NCBI GenBank assembly: GCA_027623815.1
Contig: JAQBUV010000020.1
Location: 1-35,354 of the forward strand
DNA from: Casp-Chloro-G3 sp002816715
GTDB lineage: Bacteria; Chloroflexota; Dehalococcoidia; Lucifugimonadales; UBA3495
Direction: 5' to 3'
Length of the DNA: 35,354 nt
Of the stretch, positions 1 to 8,229 are shown one piece after another (position 1 is the stretch's first letter; every line of letters begins with the position of its first letter). The translations under genes were made by a program, and so were the position numbers. The notes beneath the pieces were generated by a model. The model saw only the letters and a list, made by a program, of their open reading frames with translations, was not told the origin of the DNA and ran no database searches.

Positions 1-159
1 ATTTCCCTCATTCTAGGAGCGGGACTCTATCTTAACCACCTGTCCGATTTTTGGGGTCCACCTCATTATGAGAACATGTTCCCGCAATTAGTGAATATAC
101 CCGACCAAAGAGGTATAAGTAGTAATTGGCAGGCATTTGCACTAGCCCTTGAGAGTTAA
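1..159 (+). CDS. possible C-terminal end of an unidentified protein (partial)
   Basis: Frame 1 is open from the window edge for 52 codons and ends in TAA at 157-159. The tail reads ...DFWGPPHYENMFPQL... and ends ALALES. I do not recognise a family. Codon choice (ATA, AGA, AGT, TTA) is more AT-rich than in the urease genes. A frame of this length open at an edge could arise by chance, so this is only a possible gene end. If real, it converges on ureD. Confidence 0.3.
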   Translation: MSLILGAGLYLNHLSDFWGPPHYENMFPQLVNIPDQRGISSNWQAFALALES

Positions 160-491
160 TTGCGGGCTGAAGAAAAATCCGGGGGGCGACTTGGCTGGCT
201 GTTGAGAGTCGCCAAAGGTGTGGTGGACAATGCCTGCGGCATTGTGGATACAGCCTGAAATCTCAAGTCGCTCCAAGAGCCAGCGAAAATGGAGTTGAAA
301 ATTACGAACTCAAAGACCAGGATGCCAACGGCACCAGCGCACTAAACAAAACGTTTTCTTCCCAAAAGATCCCTTTTAAAATTTCTTGAATCTGACCCTG
401 GTATTCACTGCAATCCGCCAGGTCTGGAACGCTCAGCAAGAGATGGGATATTCTTCATCTGCCAGCGGGCTTATTCCGTGGGAACAGCCAT
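160..491. other. intergenic stretch between a possible gene end and ureD
   Basis: No convincing gene is seen in this 332-bp stretch. It contains a 7-bp inverted repeat (GGCGACT at 185-191, AGTCGCC at 207-213) about 25 bp after the partial ORF stop, and a small hairpin AATGCC/GGCATT near 228-242. Neither is followed by a T-tract on the plus strand, so a terminator function is unproven. Confidence 0.4.
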
Positions 492-1367
492 CTACGTTGA
501 ACCACCTGCGCTCAAGAAATAGTTACGCACAGTCTCCGCGCTTTCCCGGATAATCGCTCTGGCCGTCCGGGACTCTTTAGATAGCACCTTCAACGCCAGC
601 CCGGCAGCGTTGGGCAGTTCCGTGATGCCTGCTTTATGACCATTGTTACCCGCTGCGGCCGCTACCAATCTGTGCTGTAACTGTTCCCTCAAGTCAGATA
701 ACTTCTGATCCGGCGCCACGATCAACAACGTGCCAGTCACCGGAAAATCACCACTCAAGACGGATAGTCGCAGCGGGTCCAAATCTGGTGGCGTGAGGAT
801 CGAGGCTTCTTGAAGCAACGGACGACCATCAACGCCCATTACCGTTAATCGACGATCCAGCGAGTGGAAAGCGAAATTCTCTCCCCTGGCAGTTCTACCG
901 GGTAATACTACCTCCCCGATCACCAGCACCGAGCCGTCTGATTGATTGACTATAGTCCGCTGAACCAGCCGAGCGCCCCGAAAGGGAATCAGCGGCTCCG
1001 GCAGGTACTCCAGATAGGAACCTGCTTCCAGATTCAGTTCCAGGTGCTGCTGCGCCTGCCGGTCGGGCATGGCATAAATCTTGGTGGCCGAGGGCGTGGT
1101 AAGGTGTATGCGGGTTCCCGAGCCAGCCTGGATGCTAATTCGTTGGACATCCCCCTGAAAGATGCCGGGAGTCGGGTTGAGCAGGAACAAAAAGGCCATT
1201 TCGGGTAGGAAACCGTCCAGATACAGGGCGCGCTGGACTTGCAGGGGCGGTTCGGCCAGGCTTCGGTTCATGCGGGTTATGCCATCTCTTACCGCGAAGC
1301 TGATCTCGGCTCGGGCCTCAAGGCGGTGCTGGTAAGGCTCAGTTCTGGGCAACGCCAACGCGCCCAC
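492..1367 (-). CDS. ureD: urease accessory protein UreD (UreH)
   Basis: UreD is the scaffold of the UreD-UreF-UreG complex that delivers nickel and CO2 to apo-urease. The 291-residue product has the usual family length. Typical stretches are TTPSATKIYAM (about residues 90-100), YLPEPLIPFRGA (about 120-131) and GRTARGE (about 156-162). The start is GTG at 1367, inside the 3' end of ureG (29-bp overlap), which suggests translational coupling. No strong Shine-Dalgarno site is visible for it. It is the last gene of the minus-strand cluster. The family call is solid; the exact start is less certain. Confidence 0.93.
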   Translation of the reverse strand: MGALALPRTEPYQHRLEARAEISFAVRDGITRMNRSLAEPPLQVQRALYLDGFLPEMAFLFLLNPTPGIFQGDVQRISIQAGSGTRIHLTTPSATKIYAMPDRQAQQHLELNLEAGSYLEYLPEPLIPFRGARLVQRTIVNQSDGSVLVIGEVVLPGRTARGENFAFHSLDRRLTVMGVDGRPLLQEASILTPPDLDPLRLSVLSGDFPVTGTLLIVAPDQKLSDLREQLQHRLVAAAAGNNGHKAGITELPNAAGLALKVLSKESRTARAIIRESAETVRNYFLSAGGST

Positions 1368-1968
1368 CGGACAGCAGAGCCTGGATTACGGCGTCAATTC
1401 CCTCTCCGGTACGACAATTAGTGAACAGGAAAGGCTTGCCACCGCGCACCAGCTCGGCGTCCCGTCGCATCACTTCCAGATCGGCCCCAACGTAGGGCGC
1501 CAGGTCAAACTTATTGATCACCAGCAGGTCGGTCTGGGTAATTCCCTGGCCACGTTTGCGGGGTATTTTGTCCCCGGCGGCTACGTCGATCACGTAAATC
1601 TGGTAGTCCGCCAACGCCGGGCTGAAGGTGAGGGTTAGATTGTCGCCGCCGCTCTCAATCAGCACCAGATCCGCATCGGGGAACTTGGAGGTTAGATCAT
1701 CGATGGCCAGAAGATTCATGGTGGGGTCTTCACGAACCGCCGTATGGGGGCAGGCCCCAGTCTCCACCCCCCGAATCCGTTCCGGTGCCAAGACACCAGC
1801 CAGGGCACGTCGGGCGTGCTCGGCGTCCTCCCGGGTGAAGATATCGTTGGTGACCACCAGCGGCTGAAGTCCCCGCTGAATCAGTCGCGGTACCATCGCT
1901 TCAATCAGCGCAGTCTTCCCCGACCCTACCGGGCCGCCAACTCCAATTCGCCGAATACTTGCCGCCAT
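1339..1968 (-). CDS. ureG: urease accessory GTPase UreG
   Basis: UreG is the SIMIBI-class GTPase that carries nickel and powers urease metallocentre assembly. The product is 209 residues, normal for the family. Visible motifs are the P-loop GGPVGSGKT (11-19), VTNDIFTREDAE (39-50), the metal-binding CPH (73-75) in VETGACPHTAVRE, IESGGDNLTLTFSP, and the guanine-recognition motif NKFD. The ATG at 1968 has an AAGGAG site just upstream. Its end overlaps the ureD start. No ureE is seen anywhere in the window, so nickel hand-over may rely on UreG alone or on a metallochaperone elsewhere. Confidence 0.97.
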   Translation of the reverse strand: MAASIRRIGVGGPVGSGKTALIEAMVPRLIQRGLQPLVVTNDIFTREDAEHARRALAGVLAPERIRGVETGACPHTAVREDPTMNLLAIDDLTSKFPDADLVLIESGGDNLTLTFSPALADYQIYVIDVAAGDKIPRKRGQGITQTDLLVINKFDLAPYVGADLEVMRRDAELVRGGKPFLFTNCRTGEGIDAVIQALLSGGRVGVAQN

Positions 1969-2052
1969 TAAATGCTCCTTTCTTTTTGCCTAAACCGATA
2001 CCAAGGTGAAACCCGCAGAGTCTCTATAGGCTCAATGAACCAGTCTCAAAAG

Positions 2053-2165
2053 TCAAAATTGGTTTAGCCGCGTCCTTCGACAGGCTCAGGACGAGCGGAT
2101 TTAGTCCGTTCATGGTGAGCTTGTCGAACCATGAGGCCGTGGCGCATCTGAATTTGGGATAGCTT
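2053..2165. repeat. dispersed repeat, CCTTCGACA type, copy 1
   Basis: About 110 bp between ureF and ureG. It contains GTCCTTCGACAGGCTCAGG and, further on, TTGTCGAACCATGAGGCCG. A closely matching copy with the same order of blocks lies at 16551-16645, and a short core copy at 17785-17816. The internal halves are partly complementary (CTTCGACA/TTGTCGAA), so it can fold. It interrupts the operon but contains no ORF. Confidence 0.8.
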
Positions 2166-2191
2166 AATGTAGATTCCACCTTGGCTTTAGT

Positions 2192-2950
2192 TTAGCTGGC
2201 GAAGAGTCTTAGTTCATCGGACTCGTGGCCCATCGAAACCAGGTCCAGTTCGGGAGTGAAGGCAGTCATGTCCTGCCAATCATGCCCCCAAATTTGTTGG
2301 GTTAATCGCTCTAACAATGGGTTCAAGTTTCTGAGAATCGCTTGAGATTCGGTGTGCGTCAGGGGGAGCAAACGGACGGCTGCCCCCAGCACGGATACCG
2401 CATGGCTGTGGCAGAACACCATCAGCGTGGCCTCGCGTCCCAGACGCTGGTCGCTGCCGGTTACTCCCAGAGCCACCGACCCGTTGCCGGGAGACCGGCC
2501 TGCGGAGACCTGCTGTCCGTATTCCTGCCGGACATTGCTGGAGACCCACGACTCGGTTTCCACCAGCACCCGGCGTCCGAACTGGGTGGAGGCGGCGCGC
2601 AACTCGGCGGGCAATTTCATCGCCAAGAGCAACTGGTCAATGGCCACCACCGTGGATAGGTCTCCGACGTCCGTCGCCCGATAAGCTTCCAACAAAGCCA
2701 CGCCGTCGGAAGGAATTATTGACCAGGTGAACTGGTTTTCCAGAAACTCCGCTACGTGGCGAGCCGAGGTCACCAACCCCCGACTAACCATCCCCTCCAG
2801 GCCGTGGGAATGGGCGTACATCCCCGACGGGAAGAAAGAGTCGGCCAACTGGAGGGCGGTCAGGAGATTTTGGGGTCTGCGATCAAGCACTTTGGAGTTT
2901 GCCATTGATGTATCCGGGCACAGTATCGATGCTGGATTGAGGATGATCAT
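2192..2950 (-). CDS. ureF: urease accessory protein UreF
   Basis: UreF is the helical accessory protein that bridges UreD and UreG during urease activation. The 252-residue product shows the diagnostic N-terminal motif LQLADSFFPSGMYAHSHGLE (33-52) and the LxLFxS-like tail DELRLFAS. The start is uncertain. The long form begins at 2950, but the conserved region starts only near residue 28, and an internal ATG at 2905 gives a shorter protein. Neither start has a strong Shine-Dalgarno site. The gene is separated from ureC by the DUF2283/nuclease-like pair and from ureG by a repeat. Confidence 0.94.
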   Translation of the reverse strand: MIILNPASILCPDTSMANSKVLDRRPQNLLTALQLADSFFPSGMYAHSHGLEGMVSRGLVTSARHVAEFLENQFTWSIIPSDGVALLEAYRATDVGDLSTVVAIDQLLLAMKLPAELRAASTQFGRRVLVETESWVSSNVRQEYGQQVSAGRSPGNGSVALGVTGSDQRLGREATLMVFCHSHAVSVLGAAVRLLPLTHTESQAILRNLNPLLERLTQQIWGHDWQDMTAFTPELDLVSMGHESDELRLFAS

Positions 2951-3086
2951 AATTGATCTGCGAGATCCCTGCCCTAATGATATAGAAGTGGACTTTGGAC
3001 GGTAACCTCACTTAAACAGACATTTTAAATGCATCGTGAAGAAGCCTTAAATGGGATAAGTCGGGAATGCGAGGACAAACCAATTT

Positions 3087-3473
3087 TTAAATAGGTGATG
3101 TCATCGCCTCAAAAAGTGGAGCAAGCCTTTTTGCGTCTATCCCCTCCATTCTAGTTCTTCCGCCTTTTGCCCGGAGTTTAGTAAAGTCATCTCCGAAAGC
3201 GATAACTGCAAGTCTATTTTTTGCCAAGATATTGGTCATGAATTCGAGGATGGTTATACCTACAATTTTGAGGCTGTCAGGGTCGATTCTATAATAAATT
3301 GTGTCAATTAAATGTTCTGTCACGGCTTCATTTGGTTCATGTCCAATAGTGATGAAGAGCACATCAGAATCCTCATCATAAGCAATTTCGGCCCCTAGTC
3401 CAATAAGGCGCTCCAATAAATCAAAGTTCGCCTTGCCTACTGCCTCGTAGTCAATAAGCTGAGAATCGTTCAT
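3087..3473 (-). CDS. DUF2283-like protein, possible antitoxin of a two-gene module
   Basis: 128 residues. The core contains AYDEDSDVLFITIG (31-44) and RIDPDSLKIVGITILEF (62-78), the typical DUF2283 pattern of acidic YDxxxDVLYI followed by a DxxxxIVGIxIL strand. The start overlaps the stop of the upstream gene by 4 bp (ATGA, 3470-3473), so the two are translationally coupled. DUF2283 genes are often next to small RNase-like or DUF4258-like genes; the antitoxin role is inferred from that. The pair is visibly AT-richer than the flanking urease genes, which suggests insertion. Confidence 0.75.
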   Translation of the reverse strand: MNDSQLIDYEAVGKANFDLLERLIGLGAEIAYDEDSDVLFITIGHEPNEAVTEHLIDTIYYRIDPDSLKIVGITILEFMTNILAKNRLAVIAFGDDFTKLRAKGGRTRMEGIDAKRLAPLFEAMTSPI

Positions 3474-3865
3474 TCTAAATCTCCTGTGCCTACACCAATT
3501 CGCCGGCCTGAATCTAGCGAAGTCAGGAATCTATATTCCTCTAAGCGTAAGCCATTTCGGCATCTAGACGTAAAATGGTAACTTGCTAATCTACCGCCGG
3601 TATTTGGTCTATAATAAATCCCAGCCCAAAGATATGCCTTAGCATATTTACCCCTACCAAGTCCAAGACGATATAAATGAACGCATCCGCTATTGTCATC
3701 GACGTAAACTATATCGGGGTCTCCAATCAATAACTTCACTTCATAAACATACTCAGGCACTTCGAGATGCCTCTCCTTGTGCACATTGTATGTCGCCCAA
3801 GTCATTCTAACTATCCGCCCTTTCCAATCCTCTACTTCTATGGCGAATTTATTTTGTTCGGTCAT
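3470..3865 (-). CDS. small nuclease/toxin-like protein (PBECR- or RelE-like pattern), hypothetical
   Basis: 131 residues. After an N-terminal beta-rich segment comes a pattern seen in phage-type barnase/EndoU/colicin/RelE-like (PBECR) and DUF4258-like domains: HKERHLEVPEY (29-39), then a helix, then IGDPDIVYVDDN (47-58), a Tyr-containing strand, and a C-terminal strand ending SYHFTSR. No catalytic residue assignment is safe. It is the first gene of a two-gene unit with the DUF2283 protein. A perfect 8-bp inverted repeat lies 10 bp upstream of the ATG. No clear Shine-Dalgarno site is seen. A toxin role is inference; the ORF itself is well supported. Confidence 0.6.
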   Translation of the reverse strand: MTEQNKFAIEVEDWKGRIVRMTWATYNVHKERHLEVPEYVYEVKLLIGDPDIVYVDDNSGCVHLYRLGLGRGKYAKAYLWAGIYYRPNTGGRLASYHFTSRCRNGLRLEEYRFLTSLDSGRRIGVGTGDLE

Positions 3866-3874
3866 GACAACCCA

Positions 3875-3898
3875 GCTTGTCTGTCTAGTTAGACAAGC
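3875..3898. promoter_or_regulatory. inverted repeat, candidate autoregulatory operator
   Basis: GCTTGTCT (3875-3882) and AGACAAGC (3891-3898) form a perfect 8-bp inverted repeat with an 8-bp spacer. The spacer carries a second, overlapping palindrome GTCTA-GT-TAGAC. It sits 10 bp upstream of the nuclease-like gene's ATG, where a toxin-antitoxin complex would commonly bind to repress its own promoter. The operator role is inferred. Confidence 0.45.
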
Positions 3899-4108
3899 CC
3901 ACTTACGATGGTGAAAAATGCAAGTACCTAATGGCTATTCTAGCATCTCTAGTGGCTAAAAACACTGATACTACTTTAACTGCATCATACAAAAAGTTCC
4001 GTGCAGAGAGGTGAGTTTCCGTGCGGACTGCAGTTTTAGTTCAAAGCTGAGGGAAGGAATCTCACCACTCCTTTACTTTGAGCAGGGGTGCACCTTTCTG
4101 TGCGCCCA

Positions 4109-4130
4109 GGGCAGACACCCAGGTCTGCCC
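4109..4130. repeat. palindromic dispersed repeat GGGCAGAC/GTCTGCCC, copy 1
   Basis: GGGCAGAC and GTCTGCCC are separated by 6 bp. The same palindrome recurs upstream of urtA (13805-13826), and an imperfect copy lies near 21471-21492. Flanking bases (CCAGGGCAGA..., CTGCCCCT) are also shared. It lies about 40 bp downstream of ureC and may act as a REP-like mRNA end structure. Confidence 0.7.
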
Positions 4131-4170
4131 CTTCCGTAATGCAAGAATTCTCAGACAATCAGCCACCGCT

Positions 4171-5889
4171 TCACACCAGATGATATAACTGGGCCAAACT
4201 CAGACGTTCGGCGGGCGGGACAGTGGCTAACTCGCCATCGACGCGCACCTGATAGGTTTCCGGGTCTACTTCAATGACTGGGAGCCGGTCGTTGCGCACC
4301 ATCTGACGCTTGGTCACGCTGCGACAGGCTTGAACCACCTCGATTTGCCGTTTCAGTCCCAATTGTTCTGGCACTCCCAAGTTAGAGGCCAAGCGAGAAA
4401 TAAAAGTGACGCAGGTTTTATTGCTAGCCAGGCCATAGGCCCCGAACATGGGCCGATAAAACGTTGGTTCGGCGGTGGGAATTGAACCGTTGGGGTCACC
4501 CATCACGGCCCAATTGATCATGCCGCCCTTGATGACCATCTTGGGCTTGGCGCCGAAGCTGCCAATGGGCCAGAGCACAATGTCGGCCAGCTTGCCGGGG
4601 GCAATTGAGCCCACCACATGGGATATACCGTGGGCGACCGCCGGGTTTATGGTCAGTTTGGCCAGGTAACGCAACACCCGGAAGTTGTCGTGCTCCGGCG
4701 AGTCCTCGGGTAGCTTGCCCTTCATCTGGCGCATCTTGTCGGCGGTCTGGAAAAGACGGGTGAAGTTCTCCCCCACCCGGCCCATCGCCTGGGAGTCGGA
4801 TGAATACATGCTGATCACGCCCAGGTCGTGGAGCACGTCCTCAGCGGCCATGGTTTCGGGACGAATGCGGCTCTCGGCAAAGGCCACGTCCTCGGGGACG
4901 CCGGGGTTCAGGTGGTGGCAGACCATCAGCATATCCATGTGCTCGGCCAGGGTGTTGACGGTATAGGGTCGCGTCGGGTTAGTGGAGGAGGGCAGCACGT
5001 TCAGATGACCGGCAATCTTAATAATGTCCGGGGCGTGGCCCCCGCCCGCGCCTTCGGTGTGATAGGTGTGAATCGTCCGTCCGTCGATGGCGGCGATGGT
5101 ATCCTCGACGAAGCCCGCTTCGTTCAGCGTATCGGTGTGAATTGCCACCGGCACGTCATGGGCATCCGCCACCGTCAGACAGCAGTCAATCGCGGCGGGA
5201 GTGGTGCCCCAGTCCTCATGCAGTTTCAGGCCGCTGGCCCCGGCGGCAATTTGCTCCACCAACGGAGCGGGGTCGCTGGCGTTGCCCTTGCCCAGCAATC
5301 CCCAGTTCACCGGCAGTGATTCGGCGGCCTCCAGCATCCGGTGGATGTTCCAGGGGCCGGGGGTGCAGGTGGTAGCGCGGGTGCCATCGGCCGGGCCGGT
5401 GCCGCCTCCCAGCATGGTGGTAATTCCGTTGGATAGAGCGTGGTAGACCTGCTGCGGCGCAATCATGTGAATATGAGAATCAACGCCGCCGGGAGTGGCA
5501 ATCAGATGCTCCCCGGCGATGACTTCGGTGCCCGGCCCCACGACCAGCGCCGGGTCAACGCCGTCCATGATGGTTGGGTTGCCGGACTTGCCGATGCCAG
5601 CGATTCGCCCGTTCTTAACGCCGATGTCGGCTTTGATGATGCCCAACAGCGGGTCCATGATTATTGCGTTGGTAATTACCAGATCCAGCGCGCCGTTGGC
5701 GTTGGTGTAGCTGGAGCCTTGACCCATGCCGTCCCGGGCAGTCTTGCCCCCGCCGAAGACCAGTTCGTCGCCATAGGTCAACAAGTCCTGCTCCACCTGG
5801 CAGACTAACGACGTATCGGCCAGCTTGAACCGGTCGCCCACCGTGGGGCCGTAGAGTTCGACATACTGGCGACGGCTGATCTCGGACAT
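4171..5889 (-). CDS. ureC: urease subunit alpha UreC (catalytic)
   Basis: UreC hydrolyses urea to ammonia and carbamate at a di-nickel centre. The 572-residue product is full length. All metal ligands are present: H139 and H141 in GGVDSHIHM, the carbamylated lysine K222 in GLKLHEDWG, H251 in IHTDTLNE, H277 in HTEGAGGGHAPD, and D365 in SSDSQAMGR. The flap cysteine and catalytic histidine are C324 and H326 in MVCHHLNPG. I chose the ATG at 5889 (MSEISRRQY) because it has an AGGAG site 7 bp upstream, lies one base after the ureB stop, and matches the family N-terminus. The longer frame from 5991 would overlap ureB. Confidence 0.98.
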   Translation of the reverse strand: MSEISRRQYVELYGPTVGDRFKLADTSLVCQVEQDLLTYGDELVFGGGKTARDGMGQGSSYTNANGALDLVITNAIIMDPLLGIIKADIGVKNGRIAGIGKSGNPTIMDGVDPALVVGPGTEVIAGEHLIATPGGVDSHIHMIAPQQVYHALSNGITTMLGGGTGPADGTRATTCTPGPWNIHRMLEAAESLPVNWGLLGKGNASDPAPLVEQIAAGASGLKLHEDWGTTPAAIDCCLTVADAHDVPVAIHTDTLNEAGFVEDTIAAIDGRTIHTYHTEGAGGGHAPDIIKIAGHLNVLPSSTNPTRPYTVNTLAEHMDMLMVCHHLNPGVPEDVAFAESRIRPETMAAEDVLHDLGVISMYSSDSQAMGRVGENFTRLFQTADKMRQMKGKLPEDSPEHDNFRVLRYLAKLTINPAVAHGISHVVGSIAPGKLADIVLWPIGSFGAKPKMVIKGGMINWAVMGDPNGSIPTAEPTFYRPMFGAYGLASNKTCVTFISRLASNLGVPEQLGLKRQIEVVQACRSVTKRQMVRNDRLPVIEVDPETYQVRVDGELATVPPAERLSLAQLYHLV

Positions 5890-5890
5890 G

Positions 5891-6289
5891 CTAATTCTCC
5901 TGTTGGCCAGGCGATTCGGTGTCGGCAAATCCCCGGCTGGAGATGGCCGCCAGGGCCGCCGCCCGAACTCTAGGACTATCGAGACTACCATTGGTCAGTC
6001 CATTCAGCCCGGAAACGCGACGGGTGCCGCCGATCGCGACCAGCTGTACCTCTTTGCTGTCGCCCGGCTCGAAGCGCACCGCCGTACCCGCCGGTATATC
6101 CAGCCGCAGGCCGAAGGCCGCCGCCCGGTCGAAACGCAACGCTCGATTGGACTCGAAGAAATGAAAATGAGAACCTACCTGAACCGCCCGGTCGCCGGTA
6201 TTCCAGACGATCAAGGTTGTCGTGGGGCGTCCTCGGTTAATCTCAATTGGCGTGTCAGCCAGTATGTAGTGCGCCAATTCTCCGGCCAT
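5891..6289 (-). CDS. ureB: urease subunit beta UreB
   Basis: Non-catalytic structural subunit of the urease trimer. The conserved core runs from about residue 12 to 95: PIEINRGRP, GSHFHFFESN, LRFDRAAAFGLRLDIPAG, AVRFEPGDSKEVQLVAIGG. At 132 residues it is about 25-30 longer than the usual separate beta subunit. The extra part is a C-terminal tail rich in Ala, Ser and Gly. The ATG at 6289 is preceded by AAAGGA. The stop TAG is one base before the ureC ATG, so the two are tightly coupled. Unusually, the gene upstream is a glutamine synthetase rather than ureA. Confidence 0.96.
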   Translation of the reverse strand: MAGELAHYILADTPIEINRGRPTTTLIVWNTGDRAVQVGSHFHFFESNRALRFDRAAAFGLRLDIPAGTAVRFEPGDSKEVQLVAIGGTRRVSGLNGLTNGSLDSPRVRAAALAAISSRGFADTESPGQQEN

Positions 6290-6347
6290 GATCTAATCCT
6301 TTTACTAACTGGACTTGGTACAAACTTCCGCCGAAGTCTGGAGCAGC

Positions 6348-6428
6348 GTCATTCCGGCGAAAGCCGGAATCCAGGGGCGTATCGTCATCAACCAAAAATC
6401 TTCTCTGGGCTCCGGCGAAAGCCGGAGC
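6348..6428. repeat. two GAAA-tetraloop palindromes (CCGGC-GAAA-GCCGG type)
   Basis: ATTCCGGC-GAAA-GCCGGAAT (6351-6370) and GCTCCGGC-GAAA-GCCGGAGC (6409-6428) are two perfect 8-bp stems with the same GAAA loop, 38 bp apart. The first is embedded in GTCATTCCGGCGAAAGCCGG, a dispersed repeat type I know from many bacterial genomes. They occupy the glnA-ureB gap and may stabilise or process the polycistronic RNA. Confidence 0.8.
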
Positions 6429-6487
6429 GACGGAGGAAACCCCGAAGGATCAGTTGATTCAATATGCCGAAGCTTCGAGATAGTCCC

Positions 6488-7825
6488 CTAGAGCATGGGA
6501 AGATACCGAGCAATTTCATAGTCAGTGACGGTAGACCGGTACTCCTCCCACTCAATTTCCTTGTTGCGAATCAGGCTGTTAAACGTGTGGTCGCCCAGGC
6601 TTTCCAGCAGCAACTCGCTGCGCTCCGCCAGGCTGATCGCCTCGCCCAAACTTCTGGGCAGCGGCCTGATGTTCAGCGACTGGCGGCGTTGCGGCGACAT
6701 TTCATGGACGCTGCCCACCACCGGCGCGGGCAACGGATATTCTTCTCGGATTCCTTTCAGTCCTGCGGCCAGCATCACGCTGAATGCCAGATAGGGATTG
6801 CAGGCCGGGTCTGGTGCTCGGTACTCAACCCGCACCGAGGACTCATAGCCTGGCTTGTAGGGCGGCACCCGCACCAGGTCGAAGCGGTTGACGTGAGACC
6901 AGGAAATGTATATTGGCGCCTCATGTCCCGGAACCAGCCGCTTGTAGGAATTCACCCACTGGTTGGTGACCAGCGTGATCTCCGGCGCGTGGTGCATCAA
7001 CCCGGCGATGAACCGCTTCCCGGTCAGGGAGAAGTAGTGCTCGTCGTCCGGGTCGTAAAAGGCGTTGCGCTCACCCTGGAACAGCGACTGATGGGTATGC
7101 ATCCCGGAGCCGTTCAATCCAGATATGGGCTTGGGCATGAATGTCGCATAGACCCCCCTGGACTGGGCCAACTCCTTGATCAGCAAGCGGGAGGTGATGA
7201 TGTTGTCGGCCATGGTCAGGGCATCATTGTATTGCAGGTCAATCTCGTGTTGGCTGTGCGCCGCTTCGTGATGGGAATACTTTACCGGAATGTTCATGGC
7301 TTCCAGGTTCAAAACCGTATCGCGGCGGAGATCTGAGGCGGGTTGGCTGGATAGTTGATCGAAATAACCGCTGCGATCCAACGGTTCCGGTTTTTCGGCG
7401 TCTTTAAGGTAGAAGAACTCCAACTCGGTTCCCACATTGTAGGTGAATCCCAACTCCGCCAATTGGCGCAGATTTCTCTGGAGGACGTATCTGGGGTCGC
7501 CCGCGAAGGGGTCGCCTTGCGGTCGCCGGATGTCGCAGAACATGCGGGCCACGGCGTTTTGACGGGGACGCCAGGGTAGCAGCATAAAGGTGCTGGGGTC
7601 GGGGAAAGCGCGCATATCGTTCTCAAAGTAGCGCGCAAAGCCTTCAATGGCCGAGCCGTCGAAGCCCACACCGTGGTCGATGGCGTCTTCCAGGTCGTCC
7701 ACCTTGATGGCGAATCCCTTCAGATTGCCCAGGATGTCGGTAAACCACAGACGAATGAACTTGATATCCAGTTCGTTGGCTTGGCTCAGCACATAGGCGC
7801 GGTTAGCGTTTTGTGTCACTTCCAA
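6488..7825 (-). CDS. glnA: type I glutamine synthetase
   Basis: Catalyses ATP-dependent glutamate + ammonia to glutamine in the cytoplasm. The 445-residue product is the size of GSI-alpha enzymes. Motifs: FIRLWFTDILGNLKGFAI (23-40), DGSAIEGF (56-63), metal-binding GTELEFF (132-138), HHEAAHSQHEIDL (185-197), FMPKPISGLNGSGMHTHQS (229-247) and RVEYRAPDPACNPYLAF. The NLYxLP-type adenylylation motif of the beta subtype is absent. The start is TTG at 7825 with GAGAGG 7 bp upstream. It lies between ureA and ureB, so it probably captures the ammonia that urease releases. It could be the general GS or a cluster-specific paralogue; the window cannot tell. Confidence 0.96.
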   Translation of the reverse strand: MEVTQNANRAYVLSQANELDIKFIRLWFTDILGNLKGFAIKVDDLEDAIDHGVGFDGSAIEGFARYFENDMRAFPDPSTFMLLPWRPRQNAVARMFCDIRRPQGDPFAGDPRYVLQRNLRQLAELGFTYNVGTELEFFYLKDAEKPEPLDRSGYFDQLSSQPASDLRRDTVLNLEAMNIPVKYSHHEAAHSQHEIDLQYNDALTMADNIITSRLLIKELAQSRGVYATFMPKPISGLNGSGMHTHQSLFQGERNAFYDPDDEHYFSLTGKRFIAGLMHHAPEITLVTNQWVNSYKRLVPGHEAPIYISWSHVNRFDLVRVPPYKPGYESSVRVEYRAPDPACNPYLAFSVMLAAGLKGIREEYPLPAPVVGSVHEMSPQRRQSLNIRPLPRSLGEAISLAERSELLLESLGDHTFNSLIRNKEIEWEEYRSTVTDYEIARYLPML

Positions 7826-7890
7826 AATCAGGCCTCTCTATCCAGTAATCATCCAGTGAGATTAATCCCACTCTGACAGCACTCCAACGG

Positions 7891-8193
7891 TCAAACAATG
7901 GGGTCGTGGCAGGACACCAGCTTGGTGCCGTCGGGAAAAGTCGCTTCGACCTGCACCAGAGTCACCAGTTCGGGCACACCCTCCATTACTTGCTCCCGGG
8001 TCAGCACTTCCCGGCCCAAGGCCATGACCTCGGCCACCGACTTACCGTCCCGCGCTCCTTCCAACAGCGACTCGGTGATCAGCGCCACCGATTCCGGGAC
8101 ATTCAGTTTAAGACCTCGGCCCTGTCGCTTACGGGCCAGGTCGGCGGCCACGTAAATCAGCAGCTTTTCGCTTTCCCGGGGTGTGAGCATCAT
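7891..8193 (-). CDS. ureA: urease subunit gamma UreA
   Basis: Smallest urease structural subunit. The 100-residue product is the standard length and matches end to end: MLTPRESEKLLIYVAADLA at the N-terminus, ARDGKSVAEVM (47-57), and VQVEATFPDGTKLVSCHDPI at the C-terminus. The first of two adjacent ATG codons (8193) has GAGG 7 bp upstream. It follows urtE by 36 bp on the same strand, which joins the transport and urease parts of the cluster. It is separated from ureB by glnA. Confidence 0.97.
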   Translation of the reverse strand: MMLTPRESEKLLIYVAADLARKRQGRGLKLNVPESVALITESLLEGARDGKSVAEVMALGREVLTREQVMEGVPELVTLVQVEATFPDGTKLVSCHDPIV

Positions 8194-8229
8194 AACTTTT
8201 CCTCACCAGGCTGCATGACTTGGCCTGGG

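Larger units (their letters stand above)
3866..4170. other. intergenic region between ureC and the DUF2283 module
   Basis: 305 bp without a gene. It holds the palindrome at 3875-3898 next to the minus-strand module, an AT-rich stretch around 3940-4000 that may carry the module's promoter (a TAGAAT-like hexamer read on the minus strand), and a GGGCAGAC-type palindromic repeat at 4109-4130 just downstream of ureC. Confidence 0.5.

Noticed and set aside
5890..5991. 34-codon N-terminal extension of ureC
   Set aside because: It overlaps ureB; the ATG at 5889 has the ribosome binding site and the family N-terminus.
6464..7336. Plus-strand ORF (290 aa) opposite glnA
   Set aside because: Antisense shadow of the conserved glutamine synthetase with no domain resemblance.
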